A program made the position numbers and the translations under genes. Source: Candidatus Obscuribacterales bacterium (GTDB taxonomy: Bacteria > Cyanobacteriota > Vampirovibrionia > Obscuribacterales > Obscuribacteraceae). From it: a stretch of 64,000 nucleotides of DNA. Shown here one piece after another: positions 37,970 through 47,951 of this stretch. The number at the start of each line of letters is the position of its first letter. The first letter of the stretch is position 1. Under the pieces are notes generated by a model. That model was not told the origin of the DNA. It was given only the letters and a program-made list of their open reading frames with translations, and searched no databases. The stretch spans positions 1 to 64,000 of the forward strand of contig JAKFVQ010000008.1 in NCBI GenBank assembly GCA_021732085.1, written 5' to 3'.

Positions 37970-38676
37970 CGTCAAATCAAGCCAAAATTCTTTTAGTTGA
38001 AGATGAGCAGCAGATTCGCCGCTATCTGCGGGTCACGCTGGGAACCAACGGTTATAAGCTAATCGAAGCTGAGCGTGGCGAAGAAGGTCTTGCAATAGCC
38101 GGAACGGAAAAACCTGATTTAGTCATTCTTGATCTTGGCTTACCCGATATGGATGGGCTTGATTTTGCTAAACGGCTGCGAGAATGGACGAGCACTCCCA
38201 TACTGGTTCTTTCAGCAAGGGGACAAGAAGAGGATAAGATATCTGCTTTAGATGCTGGTGCCGATGACTATCTGACTAAACCTTTTGGCACAGGTGAATT
38301 GCTTGCTCGAATCCGGGTAGCACTGAGGCACGCAGACCGCGGTTCCAATGACAGCACCGATAGTTCCTTCTCTTTCGGCAACATCAGTGTTGATTTGGCC
38401 AAAAGGATAATTACAAAAGCCGGCGAAGAGGTACATTTAACACCAATCGAGTACAAGCTCTTTGTCATTCTTGTTAAACATGCCGGTAAAGTTATCACTC
38501 AAAGACAGCTCTTACGAGAAGTCTGGGGGCAGGGTTATTCCGAAGAGAACCATTATCTTCGCGTTTATATGGGCCAGATTCGACATAAACTTGAAGACGA
38601 TCCAGCAAGACCAAAATATATAATCACTGAACCCGGAGTCGGCTATCGCTTGAGACCAGACCACACGGAAGGCTAG
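37966..38676 (+). CDS. KdpE-like response regulator (second copy)
   Basis: A 236-residue OmpR-family regulator. Receiver with Asp56 in VILDLGLPD, Lys in YLTKPFG, and winged helix at about 135-230 (LTPIEYKLFVILVKHAG ... EPGVGYRL). Its ATG overlaps the kinase stop by four bases, so translation is coupled. It is paralogous to kdpE. Targets are unknown; nearby candidates are the porin and the APC permease. Confidence 0.92.
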   Translation: MTSNQAKILLVEDEQQIRRYLRVTLGTNGYKLIEAERGEEGLAIAGTEKPDLVILDLGLPDMDGLDFAKRLREWTSTPILVLSARGQEEDKISALDAGADDYLTKPFGTGELLARIRVALRHADRGSNDSTDSSFSFGNISVDLAKRIITKAGEEVHLTPIEYKLFVILVKHAGKVITQRQLLREVWGQGYSEENHYLRVYMGQIRHKLEDDPARPKYIITEPGVGYRLRPDHTEG

Positions 38677-39308
38677 TGGAGAGACAACCTTGCCGTGCCG
38701 TTTTGTTCATTAGCTCGAGCCACTTCCTCTATGAATTGATTGACCACAAAGGCTGATTGAGCTGCTAGCTCAGATGCAGAAACATCACCTGCAGGCGCAG
38801 TTCTGCTCCATGTCGTCAGGTCTTCTGAGTGAGGCTGCTTGCGCGCCAAGACAGCACACTCTCTTAATTCGAGTTCAAGGCTCTTTATATTGCGGGGAGC
38901 ACGAATAGCATATTCATCATCCATATAGGTTACAAACAACTTCAATTTTGGAGCAGAACTTTCGTGCGAGATCTTGATACCTCGAGCTTGCAATTGCTGG
39001 GTGATCGATGAGATAAAGTTGTCCTGAGCGCTTTTCATCTTAAAGATAGACTTGTGCTGCGAGCTATTGGGAGCCGCCCAAGGTCCGATCTCGTCCACGT
39101 TGACCTCGCTTATGCCCTCCAAATTAGAAACTTGCCTCTGCGAAAGCGGGTCTTTCAAGTGTGTCATTGCATTTTGTTGGGGCAATAACACTAAAGCCAC
39201 CATGATACAAATCAGCACCAAACTAAACGTGGCAACCTCACGCAATACTTCAAAACCAGTCCAACCCGGGCGAGAGGAATAATCGCTAGATCTGCCCATC
39301 GAGTACAT
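38673..39308 (-). CDS. Hypothetical single-span membrane protein
   Basis: About 211 residues from ATG 39308, which has GAGAG 8 bases upstream; a TTG five codons earlier is weaker. One TM at about residues 29-47 (FSLVLICIMVALVLL) is followed by a soluble outer part with KLKLFVTYMDDEYAI and a Ser/Ala-rich C-terminus. No family is recognised. It converges on, and overlaps by four bases, the second KdpE-like gene. The APC permease gene starts further upstream on the same strand, with a 200-base gap between them. Confidence 0.65.
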   Translation of the reverse strand: MYSMGRSSDYSSRPGWTGFEVLREVATFSLVLICIMVALVLLPQQNAMTHLKDPLSQRQVSNLEGISEVNVDEIGPWAAPNSSQHKSIFKMKSAQDNFISSITQQLQARGIKISHESSAPKLKLFVTYMDDEYAIRAPRNIKSLELELRECAVLARKQPHSEDLTTWSRTAPAGDVSASELAAQSAFVVNQFIEEVARANEQNGTARLSLH

Positions 39309-39514
39309 ATCTTTCACTCTCAAAACGCTACTGCTAATTTAGATCGGGCTCGGTCAAGTTTGCATCAATACAAGGGAAATTCGCATCAAGAATGCATAAA
39401 GATCACCGCGTCCGCTCCTGCAGACTGCCACGCAAGGCAATTCACGTAGAAAATACCAGAAGGCGATGCACCACATGCAGTGCATGACCAAACCGTTAAA
39501 GAAAACAAGACAAT

Positions 39515-41440
39515 CTAGCCAACAATAATTTTCGGACGTTTTTCCGGATCTTGTTCCACCTTTCTCAGGATTTCCCTCGTGACGGGAGCCGTTTCGCCCT
39601 CGCCCAAAAAGATGTATTTGAAGATGTAACTAAGCGGATGTCCCTCTGTCCAGCCGAAGTATGCGTGTGGCAAGGTCCCGGTAGTGTCGCGCAGGTGCAA
39701 CAGCAGCGCCGCAATGGCGTTAGGAATAGCCGGACTTTCACATCGAAACAGTCTTATGCCGTTTACATTCTGTCCACTTACTTCTAAACAGTCATCACCA
39801 AACTCAGACGGATCGGTCAGTGCAATTTCTAAAAAGATAAAAGTTGCCTCGTCCTCAGTTAGCTTGTGTACTTTGCGAGTTTCAATTTCTTTTTCGAGGT
39901 GATGGGTGCCACCGGGACGATGCGCCAGCAGGCAGATCTGTCCACTTTCGCTAAGCACTTCCCTGACGAATTCCTTACTTACATCATCAAGCTTGACGTC
40001 TTGAATGCGAAGTTCAAGTGATCGCAAAGCCCTGGAGATGAGCGAGGTGCACAAGATCGCGCCGATAAAAAAGGATGCGATGTGCAATCCTTCTGGGCGC
40101 TCGACCATGTTGGCTGCAGAGGTATAGATGAAGACCAGCAAGATACTGCCAAAAAGTAGTCTCTTTGCCACGCCTTCCTTCCACGAAACCAGAAGCACAG
40201 CGAAAGCTGCCGAGGTGAACAAAACCAATACGCCAGTAGCGTACGCTCCAGCTTGCGCATCGACGTTGGCATTGAATATAACCGTAACCACAAATGATAG
40301 AAGGGTAAAAATAATTACGAGCGGGCGTTGTGCTCGTGTCCAATTCGGCGCCATTCCATAACGTGGCAAATAACGCGGCACCAAATTTAGAAGGCCGGCC
40401 ATCGCAGACGCTCCGGCGAACCACAATATGAGAATTGTACTTATGTCGTAGAGAGTACCAAAACCCTCTCCCATCTGTTCGTGAGCAAGATATGCAAGAG
40501 CCCTGCCGTTTGCGGCTCCGCCTTCTGCAAAAAGTTCAGCTGGAATAAGAACTGTAGTGACAAAGCTGCTCACAAGTAACGAGAATGCCATAATAAGCGC
40601 GGCAGTGAAGAGCAAGTATCGAGTATTCTTTATTCGCCCTTTGGGTTCATTTGGTTTATCCTGGCTGTCGCCCTTTACCAAAGGCATCACAGCGACTCCT
40701 GTTTCAAACCCGGACATTCCCAATGCAAGTTTAGGAAATAGCAGAAGCGAAACACCAATCATATTTGGAACTGAATGATGTACTGAAAACAGCTTGGTAT
40801 GCCAGTTTGAAATAAGCGCTGGATTGGCGAGCAATTCAGAAGCCGATCGCGCTACCACAATTGCGTTGCACGCCAGGTAAAGACCGACTATCGCCACAGA
40901 CAGCCCGATTGCTTCCCTGAATCCCTTGAGAAAAACACCGCCAAGTATGGCCAGAATTAGAATAGTTACAGCTATCTTGTTATTTAGAACCTGCGGATAC
41001 ATCGGGTTTTCCACGATGTGAGCTGTCGCGTCGGCAGCAGATAAAGTAATCGTTATAATAAAGTCGGTAGCAGCAAACCCCAGGAGCACCAGTACAAGCG
41101 TCTTTCCGCGCCATCCTGGAAGCAAATTCTCTAACATGGCTATGCTGCCCTGCCCAAAGGGGCTTTCTTTGGCAACACGAAAGTATAGTGGCAACAATCC
41201 AAAGATAGTTACTAAAACTACAATGCCTGTGGCCAGGGGCGACAATATTCCGGCGGCCAGAAATGCAATACCAGGCTGATAACCCAGCGTGGAAAAATAA
41301 TCCACACCAGTAAGGCACATCACTTTCCACCAAGAATCTTGATGTACTTCTTCAGCCTTCGGATGGCGACGGATTCCTTCGAAGAGCCAGCGACGCAGTT
41401 GAGCCTCAAAGACCCTTCGTTCGGTGCTAACAGTGGACAC
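39515..41440 (-). CDS. APC-superfamily permease
   Basis: A 641-residue membrane transporter. GTG 41440 is the only reasonable start; its AGG lies 11 bases upstream. About twelve hydrophobic segments begin at [21 protein letters not shown], the marker of this APC subfamily. A soluble C-terminal domain follows from about residue 470. APC proteins carry amino acids or, in the KUP/KimA branches, K+. The nearby potassium genes make K+ or an amino acid equally open, and I cannot decide from sequence. Confidence 0.85.
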   Translation of the reverse strand: MSTVSTERRVFEAQLRRWLFEGIRRHPKAEEVHQDSWWKVMCLTGVDYFSTLGYQPGIAFLAAGILSPLATGIVVLVTIFGLLPLYFRVAKESPFGQGSIAMLENLLPGWRGKTLVLVLLGFAATDFIITITLSAADATAHIVENPMYPQVLNNKIAVTILILAILGGVFLKGFREAIGLSVAIVGLYLACNAIVVARSASELLANPALISNWHTKLFSVHHSVPNMIGVSLLLFPKLALGMSGFETGVAVMPLVKGDSQDKPNEPKGRIKNTRYLLFTAALIMAFSLLVSSFVTTVLIPAELFAEGGAANGRALAYLAHEQMGEGFGTLYDISTILILWFAGASAMAGLLNLVPRYLPRYGMAPNWTRAQRPLVIIFTLLSFVVTVIFNANVDAQAGAYATGVLVLFTSAAFAVLLVSWKEGVAKRLLFGSILLVFIYTSAANMVERPEGLHIASFFIGAILCTSLISRALRSLELRIQDVKLDDVSKEFVREVLSESGQICLLAHRPGGTHHLEKEIETRKVHKLTEDEATFIFLEIALTDPSEFGDDCLEVSGQNVNGIRLFRCESPAIPNAIAALLLHLRDTTGTLPHAYFGWTEGHPLSYIFKYIFLGEGETAPVTREILRKVEQDPEKRPKIIVG

Positions 41441-41704
41441 AGAGAAATTGCCTATGAGGAGGGCACTAGAGTTAGCTTTGATTTAACCCTGGTCTGGCTA
41501 AATGAAGGATCAATAAATCCCCTAACGGTATCAAGAAAGTGTAAAGGTTCGCCTGAATAGCCTGGCATGCACGGCTTTGCGTAGATTCCAGCCAAACCGA
41601 ATCTGCGGCGCTATTAACAGCACAACAAAGATCCGAAAGCGGCAACAACGCGTAAGTAAGCGACATAAGTAAGCGACGATTATGACAAGACTTGAATGAT
41701 GCTG

Positions 41705-41968
41705 TTACGCCGTTCGGGAACTAGCATCCATGCCTGCGATGTCGCTCGTATTTAATAATTTATCGGCAAGTACCAGGAACTGTGAATAGTCCTTCTTTTG
41801 CGCCTTCAATGTTCCGGCTAACTGTTTGAATGCCTCACCAAGCTCAGCCCCTGGGGCGCTTCGATAGAGCACATCGATCAAATCGTAGTAAAGCACCTCT
41901 GCTTCAGCAAAGTTGCCCTTCCCGAGTTCTTCTTCGGCGCGGCTTTTTAGACCTGAAGCATCGTTCAT
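41705..41968 (-). CDS. Small TPR-like protein
   Basis: An 87-residue helical protein. Residues 5-38 (LKSRAEEELGKGNFAEAEVLYYDLI) form one tetratricopeptide-type helix pair, and the second half (EAFKQLAGTLKAQKKDYSQFLVLADKLL) forms another. No signal or membrane segment. The ribosome site is weak. Both neighbours run away from or towards it with about 200 bases between, so it is likely transcribed alone. Confidence 0.6.
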   Translation of the reverse strand: MNDASGLKSRAEEELGKGNFAEAEVLYYDLIDVLYRSAPGAELGEAFKQLAGTLKAQKKDYSQFLVLADKLLNTSDIAGMDASSRTA

Positions 41969-42186
41969 TAGATTTAACCGTAGCGTAATGGCAATTCCTT
42001 ACCACATATCATCGCTTGCTTTTCTTCGCAGGCATATCCGTTTATCGACTGATCACTTGGAGTCTCCTATTACTTGCGTCTAAAGCGTCTCCACCTTTTG
42101 AGTGATTTGGCAACTCCGCTATCTGGCCTGTTCTCAGTGTGAAACTCTGCTAAGATCACAGCGCCAAAGAACGGAAAAGCCTTGTA

Positions 42187-43482
42187 ATGACAACGTCTGA
42201 AGCGCCAGAGGAAAACAAGCAGCAAGACTTTGCTCCGCCGTGGATATTCGGAATCACGAACATTCCATTCGGTGTAGCTGGGACGTATACCGGGGTTGCA
42301 ATGCCCTTTCTTCTTGGTAAAAAGGGTGTACCAATCGAAACAATTGCAGTCATTTCTGCGTTGTCATTACTGCCTGCCGCTTATCAGCTATTTTGGGCCC
42401 CCATTCTGGATTTGGGAATGCGCCGGCGCTCCTGGCTCATACTCTGTTCGGTTGCCGGCTCATTATGTCTTGCCTCCACACTCCTATTGAAATCGCCTAA
42501 CGATTTGACCTCCTACAAAGTTTTGACCGTACTTGGGCAGGGATTGGTAGGACTGGTGGCATCATGTAATGGCGCGCTGGTGTCAACCCGGGTGGATCCA
42601 GCAAAACGAGGTCAGGCCGCAGGCTATGTTAATGCTGCGAACCTTGGCGCCGCCATTCTTGGAGGCGGTCTTGTGCTCACACTGGCCGATAAGTATTCGA
42701 ACGAAGTAGCTGCAATTGGACTGGTACTGATGATCTGTGTTCCAGCATTAGCCGCACTAGCCATACCGGAGCCACCGCCGAAGAAGGAACCGATACTAGC
42801 GCATCTTGCAGACATGGGAAAGGAAGTATGGAAGGCGGTAAGGTCGCGGAAAGGATGGACGGGATTATGTTTCTGTATATCGCCAGTTGGAACGGTAGCT
42901 CTAACTAACTTACTTTCTGCGTTAGGCAAGGAGTATGGCGTTTCCGGCCAGATGGTGACGAACGTAAATGGCTATGCCGGTGGCGTTGTCACCGCTATTG
43001 GTGCCTTAGCCAGCGGCTATATTCTGGACCGCGCTGACAGGCGAAAACTCTATCTACTTGCTGGAGTTCTAACTGCTGCAGTTGCGGCCGGCATAGCACT
43101 TTCACCGAAAACGCCGGAGGTCTATGTGGTCGGCAGCATCTTGTATCTGGCTGTCGCAGGATTGGCTTATGCAGCATTCTCCGCAGTCGTTTACGAAATT
43201 GTGGGCACCGCAGGAAAAACCGCTTCGACTCTTTATTCAGTTTTCCCCGCAGCTGGCAATCAAGCGATTTCCTACACTGTGTTTCTTGACGGCCGAGCGG
43301 GAGGTCAATGGGGGACGAAAGCTATCTTCTGGGCCGATGCAGCATTAAACATGATCGGCGTTGTGGTCTTATTCCTACTTCTCAAGGTAGTTTTTCCTGA
43401 CAAGGCAAAAAGTGGCCAGACTGAAGAAGCTGAATCTGAACAGATTTCCGAAGATCGTTCCAACAAGCAAAAAGAAAGCTGA
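42187..43482 (+). CDS. MFS permease, AmpG-like
   Basis: A 431-residue major facilitator protein with about twelve TM segments. The opening (ITNIPFGVAGTYTGVAMPFLL) and the loop LFWAPILDLGMRRRSW, in the place of motif A, resemble the AmpG/PAT group, which carries muropeptides or acyl compounds. The C-terminus is a charged tail. GGAAAAG lies 6 bases before the ATG. Substrate uncertain. Confidence 0.85.
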   Translation: MTTSEAPEENKQQDFAPPWIFGITNIPFGVAGTYTGVAMPFLLGKKGVPIETIAVISALSLLPAAYQLFWAPILDLGMRRRSWLILCSVAGSLCLASTLLLKSPNDLTSYKVLTVLGQGLVGLVASCNGALVSTRVDPAKRGQAAGYVNAANLGAAILGGGLVLTLADKYSNEVAAIGLVLMICVPALAALAIPEPPPKKEPILAHLADMGKEVWKAVRSRKGWTGLCFCISPVGTVALTNLLSALGKEYGVSGQMVTNVNGYAGGVVTAIGALASGYILDRADRRKLYLLAGVLTAAVAAGIALSPKTPEVYVVGSILYLAVAGLAYAAFSAVVYEIVGTAGKTASTLYSVFPAAGNQAISYTVFLDGRAGGQWGTKAIFWADAALNMIGVVVLFLLLKVVFPDKAKSGQTEEAESEQISEDRSNKQKES

Positions 43483-43601
43483 ACACGGCTCTCATTTTCG
43501 TGTAACTCCTCTAAGGGATATGTTGTTGCAAACGTTTGCCCTACAATGGATTTGAGGGGTGTTCTCGTATGCAATGAGTTACGTTTTTTGCATTTCGAGA
43601 A

Positions 43602-44756
43602 ATGTATAAATTGATTAGTTCGCAAAACAAGGACAACCTGGCTGATTCTCTCGTTGTGCTTATTGTTGAGGACAACCGTGGTTTTTCGCTTGCTGTTTCA
43701 GAAGCGCTCAAATCAAGAGCTGATTTTCCTGTAAAAATAATCAGGGCTTTTAACTTGAATGAAGCAATTTCACAGGTCCCAGCTCCACCTGATGCCGTCT
43801 TGCTTGATTTGAATTTGCCAGATTCGAACGGACTGAACACAGTAATCGAGCTTCGAAAGGCTATGCCTAATGTGCCAATCATCGTCATTACAGGACAAGA
43901 TTGCCTGAAGTTAGCATTGGACGCGCTGAAAAGCGGAGCTCAAGATTACGTCTTGAAAGGCGAAATTGATGGACGTTATCTGGCAAGAACGATTCAATAT
44001 TCCATAGAACGAATGCAAGCTCAAAAGCAGCTGCTCAAAATAACTAATCAGCGCGAAGATTTTATGGCTGTACTTTCTCACGATCTAAAAAACAATCTCG
44101 TCGGCTGCGAACGCCTGATCAAGTTGTTTTTAGATGGTGCTCTTGGAGAAATGTCAAAAGAGCAAAAGGCATCCTTGTCTCTGATGCATAAAACAATGTG
44201 TGACTCGATTCATATCAGCAAAGACTTGCTCGAACTCTACAGGTATGACAGCGGAAAAGAGGTGCTGCGAATCGAAGAAGCCGATCTAACAGCAACTGTT
44301 CAACGCGCAATAAATGAAGTGCAAGGATTTGCAAGCTATGCCAATGTGCAATTAAATTTCAGGGCTGGCAGCCCCACACAGTTAGCAATGGATAGTATTG
44401 CAATTGAGCATGTAGTAGTAAATCTTTTGCATAACGCAATCAAATTCAGCCCGCGAAACAGTGCTGTCGATGTTCAAACTTACCGCACTGATGACACGGC
44501 GATCGTAAAAGTGAAAGACAGAGGACAGGGGCTCAGTGACTTAGAACAGCAAAGGCTCTTTAAGCGAATAAATGAGGGACGAATTGACCGCAGTTATGAT
44601 AATGGCGGCACCGGACTTGGTCTTTATCTGTGCCATCGCATTTTGCAATTACACAATGGAAACTTAAGCTGCTTGAGCAGCAAATCGAGCGGCACGACGT
44701 TCCAGGCGTGTATCCCGCTTGCATTTAGCTCCCAGGGGCTATTGCAGGCAAAATAG
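43602..44756 (+). CDS. Receiver-histidine kinase hybrid
   Basis: A 384-residue soluble protein. Residues 20-140 are a receiver with Asp69 in LLDLNLPDSNG. Residues 150-385 form a kinase core with H-box LSHDLKNNLVG (His160), N-box LLHNAIKFSP and G-box GGTGLGLYLCH. The H-box has N-N-L where most kinases have T-P-L. There is no membrane segment. The NarL-type regulator begins 8 bases later, so they form an operon. A receiver placed before the kinase suggests it is itself controlled by phosphate from another kinase. Confidence 0.9.
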   Translation: MYKLISSQNKDNLADSLVVLIVEDNRGFSLAVSEALKSRADFPVKIIRAFNLNEAISQVPAPPDAVLLDLNLPDSNGLNTVIELRKAMPNVPIIVITGQDCLKLALDALKSGAQDYVLKGEIDGRYLARTIQYSIERMQAQKQLLKITNQREDFMAVLSHDLKNNLVGCERLIKLFLDGALGEMSKEQKASLSLMHKTMCDSIHISKDLLELYRYDSGKEVLRIEEADLTATVQRAINEVQGFASYANVQLNFRAGSPTQLAMDSIAIEHVVVNLLHNAIKFSPRNSAVDVQTYRTDDTAIVKVKDRGQGLSDLEQQRLFKRINEGRIDRSYDNGGTGLGLYLCHRILQLHNGNLSCLSSKSSGTTFQACIPLAFSSQGLLQAK

Positions 44757-44764
44757 GTGGCACA

Positions 44765-45457
44765 GTGACAGAGAAACAGAACGGAAACATTATCAAAGTA
44801 CTAATTGTGGACGATCAAGAAATAATTTCAACCGGGCTGAAATTGTTTCTTGAGAAAGAGGACTTCGTAGTCTGTGGAGAGGCCCGAAATGGCAATGAAG
44901 CGCTTACACTCGCCAGAGAAAGCTCACCGGACATCATACTTATGGACATTAATATGCCTTTGATGGATGGAATCGAAGCCACCAGGAAAATTTTGAGCGA
45001 ACTACCAGACACGCGCATAATCATGTTCACCACATTCAAAAATGATGAGAGCATATTTGGATCCTTTGCAGCCGGTGCCCATGGCTACTGCATGAAGGAC
45101 ATTAGCCCCACACAACTGAAGTACGCAATCCACACAGTCAAGTCCGGTGCCTCATGGCTCGACGGCAAGGTGGCCGACAGAGTGCTAAGGTACTCCGATC
45201 AATTGAAAAAGAACACTGTAGAGAAGAAGTCACTGCAAATTTCCGGATCTCAAAACAAGTTTCAACTCACCGAAAGAGAAATCGACGTTCTTAAGCTATT
45301 AGTCGAAGGCTGCAGTAACAAAGAAATATCAGCCCGCCTGATAGTAAGCACCGAAACCGTAAAGACTCATATGCAGCATATCTTCGATAAACTGCGCGTA
45401 GCCGATAGAACGCAAGCTGCGTTAAAAACCCTCAAAGAGGGGATACTCGACAGCTAG
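44765..45457 (+). CDS. NarL/FixJ-family response regulator
   Basis: A 230-residue regulator from GTG 44765, with AGGTGG 5 bases upstream. Receiver with Asp61 in IILMDINMPLMDG. LuxR-type helix-turn-helix at about 165-225 (LTEREIDVLKLLVEGCSNKE, then VKTHMQHIFDKL). Partner of the hybrid kinase just upstream. Confidence 0.93.
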   Translation: MTEKQNGNIIKVLIVDDQEIISTGLKLFLEKEDFVVCGEARNGNEALTLARESSPDIILMDINMPLMDGIEATRKILSELPDTRIIMFTTFKNDESIFGSFAAGAHGYCMKDISPTQLKYAIHTVKSGASWLDGKVADRVLRYSDQLKKNTVEKKSLQISGSQNKFQLTEREIDVLKLLVEGCSNKEISARLIVSTETVKTHMQHIFDKLRVADRTQAALKTLKEGILDS

Positions 45458-45480
45458 TATTAACTCATCCGGGCGATTCT

Positions 45481-45541
45481 ATGATCCCAAAGTATGGCAT
45501 CGATCATCCCCGCATAGAGATGGGATGATCCCAAAGAATGG
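45481..45541. repeat. Direct repeat and dyad in the leader of a TPR gene
   Basis: ATGATCCCAAAGTATGG (45481-45497) is repeated as ATGATCCCAAAGAATGG (45525-45541), differing at one base. Between them GATCATCCC (45502-45510) is a perfect inverted match to GGGATGATC (45522-45530) with an 11-base loop. No T-run follows, so it is not a classic terminator. It may be an operator. Confidence 0.5.
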
Positions 45542-45663
45542 TAGAGATATCACCCCACCTCAGAAGTATTACCCCTCTAATTTCCCCAATGTCGGGGACG
45601 ACAATTTCGCCGGCAGGTAGTTAGATAGAAATATGCAAGTCAAATCCGGGGGTGATGAAAAAA

Positions 45664-46236
45664 ATGCTAGAAGAGACAGGAGAAAGCGTATATCATTCTG
45701 CGCTGAAGCGAATCGAGAAAACCGAGATGGCATGGGGAAAGAGCCATCCGCGCTTAGTTAATGACCTACGCAATTTATCAGATCTATTTTTTGTTTTTGG
45801 AGAATACGAGAAAGCCAAACCACTTTACTGGCGGATTCTCGACATCCAACAAAATGGAAAAAAAGGAATTCTAAATCCCGAAACAGTAGACACCCTACTT
45901 TCACTGGGAGAAATCTACGAAGCCGAAAGTGACTTTACGAAAGCCGAACAGCTACTACGCGCAGCGCTCGGAATATTGACAAAGAATGAAATTTTCGGAA
46001 GCGAAGTTGAAGCAAGAATTCTTCTGAAATTGTACGGAATCTTGAAGCTGAGTAATCAGCAAGAAAAAATCCTCGAAATCGAAAATAAGCTCTATGTGTT
46101 CTTGAATAACTACGCAGCAAACGTAGAAGCGAAAGCAACCCCAAGTTCGACGCCTGTAAATCCGACTGTGTCTACCACAGCAGCAACCGTCGAGCAAGAG
46201 AAGCCAAGACTAATCAGCATATACAGCGCTGCGTAA
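45664..46236 (+). CDS. TPR protein
   Basis: About 190 residues from ATG 45664, which has GGGGGTG 9 bases upstream; GTG 45652 and ATG 45655 are alternatives. Three tetratricopeptide repeats lie at about 25-140 (LRNLSDLFFVFGEYEKAKPLY; LLSLGEIYEAESDFTKAEQLL). The C-terminus is a Thr/Pro-rich linker. No signal peptide is evident. It resembles tandem repeats that bind partner proteins; the partner is unknown. Confidence 0.78.
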   Translation: MLEETGESVYHSALKRIEKTEMAWGKSHPRLVNDLRNLSDLFFVFGEYEKAKPLYWRILDIQQNGKKGILNPETVDTLLSLGEIYEAESDFTKAEQLLRAALGILTKNEIFGSEVEARILLKLYGILKLSNQQEKILEIENKLYVFLNNYAANVEAKATPSSTPVNPTVSTTAATVEQEKPRLISIYSAA

Positions 46237-46378
46237 GCAGAATAAACGCGAAAGCGCAAACGAACGAAGTTTTTCCACAACAACTGCAGAAGCAAGCATT
46301 CAGAGACTACCGCATCGCAGCGGTAAGAGTGCTTCGGTAGAACAACACTTTAACGACCGCAACATTGCTGTCGCTAGA

Positions 46379-46447
46379 GCCAGCAGCAATCGCCCCCTCG
46401 CCGCCCGCCACATTAAGGTCTGCTGCTGGCTGCTTCTGCTTTCTTTT
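46379..46447 (+). terminator. Possible terminator after the TPR gene
   Basis: GCCAGCAGCA (46379-46388) pairs perfectly with TGCTGCTGGC (46421-46430) around a 32-base loop, and TGCTTCTGCTTTCTTTTT follows. Confidence 0.4.
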
Positions 46448-46526
46448 TAACCGGCGGCGATGAGTTTAAGAAATTAGTCAATACGTGAACTGTTCCAGTT
46501 TGCGCTGATTGAAAGTGAGCAAGATT

Positions 46527-47795
46527 ATGAACAAGAAAATGTGGCAGCAGATGCTCGCAGTAACTCTGCTATGCCTATTAACGCTATCACAAAACTTGGC
46601 GTATGCTGCAACAATTGCCGGCGGCTCTTCCCCGGCAACACCAAATGCGGTGCCAGCACTATCATTATCTGGCGGCGCTTCAATCAGTTTCACAGAAGCA
46701 AGCAAAAAACTACTCTTGAACTTTTGCGCAGAATCAGGAGAAGCCGCATCTATACTAGAGAAGAGCCTGCAAAAATTTGAAGACAGGCTAAGACTCCATA
46801 CCGAAGAATTGAACAAATGCTACTCGCTCCTCTGCGGCGCTATCGACAGAGGAACACTACAAGCTACTAAAGATAGTCACGTTGAGCTTCTCAAGCATCT
46901 GATCATAGAACTAGGTGACAGCTCGCAAGTCAACCAGGGCAATCATAATACTTGCACTCTTGCCGCCCTTGAAACAAAGCTCTATAACGAGTCTCCATCG
47001 GTGGTCTGCAGCATCGTCCTTCAAGCTCTTACAGGGACAGTCACCGGGATCAATGGACAAACTGCAACAATTCCGGCAGCCATGCTCGAACCAGACAGAG
47101 AATCACAATTATTCCGCATTGGCAGTCCTTGCCGATCATTTTCCAGCCAACTCTTTCAAATCGCTGTAGCAAATTTGTATTGGCAATCGCAAACGAAGGA
47201 TCCACGGGGTATCAAAGTTCCATTAGGATCGATGAGCTATATTCAGCAATCAGGCGGACCGATGTTCCACGGCGACACAAGCGAGAGACTTGTGATCAAA
47301 TGGGCTGACGATATAAGAGAGCATGTTTCAAGTCCATGCGGACTTCCAGAAAATAGTCCAGCATTCTCCATGACTTGCCTTATGGGAGCCTATGAAATGC
47401 TGACCGGTCGGTCAGCAAAGGACTTCTTGCTTGCTCACAAAAGCCGTCCGGAGAACAAACCAGCAACACTTTTCGGAAATATGAGTGATCTCGGAAACAA
47501 GCTTTCCAACTTGAAAAGATCTGGACAATTACCGGCAATTATGGCGATCCATCCAGATGGAGGGATCATTCAAACCGCGCCAAGATTAAGATTGATTGCA
47601 GGGCCGGGTGTACTGGAACTCGCCACACCCAAGAGCACGAGCTGGCATGTCGTTTGCATAACCGACTATACCGAGGACAGTGACGAGATTCACTTAGACA
47701 ATTTTTGGGGACCGCGCTCTGATTTTGTAAACGATCGGTCCCTTCACCTTTCAGAACTTTACTCTAGCTCTTTTGAAGCGAAAAGCAAGAAATAA
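46527..47795 (+). CDS. Exported protein with papain-like catalytic pattern
   Basis: About 422 residues from ATG 46527; TTG 46509 and GTG 46515 are in frame further upstream. Signal peptide, residues 1-26, cut near A-Y-A. NQGNHNTCTLAALE at about 135-150 looks like the nucleophile loop of cysteine peptidases (Cys after a Gly/Asn turn), and SWHVVCITDY (His) plus LDNFWGP (Asn or Asp) near 375-400 fit the rest of a Cys-His-Asn set. No named family is recognised. If active, it would act outside the cytoplasm. A strong terminator follows. Confidence 0.65.
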   Translation: MNKKMWQQMLAVTLLCLLTLSQNLAYAATIAGGSSPATPNAVPALSLSGGASISFTEASKKLLLNFCAESGEAASILEKSLQKFEDRLRLHTEELNKCYSLLCGAIDRGTLQATKDSHVELLKHLIIELGDSSQVNQGNHNTCTLAALETKLYNESPSVVCSIVLQALTGTVTGINGQTATIPAAMLEPDRESQLFRIGSPCRSFSSQLFQIAVANLYWQSQTKDPRGIKVPLGSMSYIQQSGGPMFHGDTSERLVIKWADDIREHVSSPCGLPENSPAFSMTCLMGAYEMLTGRSAKDFLLAHKSRPENKPATLFGNMSDLGNKLSNLKRSGQLPAIMAIHPDGGIIQTAPRLRLIAGPGVLELATPKSTSWHVVCITDYTEDSDEIHLDNFWGPRSDFVNDRSLHLSELYSSSFEAKSKK

Positions 47796-47821
47796 GAGCC
47801 CCTCACTTTAACCGCCACAAG

Positions 47822-47857
47822 CGCGTCCGCCTCCCGAGGGCGGGCGCGTTTTAATTT
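47822..47857 (+). terminator. Strong rho-independent terminator
   Basis: CGCGTCCGCC (47822-47831) pairs with GGCGGGCGCG (47839-47848), with one G-T pair, then TTTTAATTT. Confidence 0.85.
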
Positions 47858-47951
47858 CGTCGCCACAAATTCGACACAGGTTGACCCACACTTAACCCCA
47901 AATCAAATCTATCTTGTTTGCATTCCAGGGAAGCGATTTCGGAGAAGAAAG

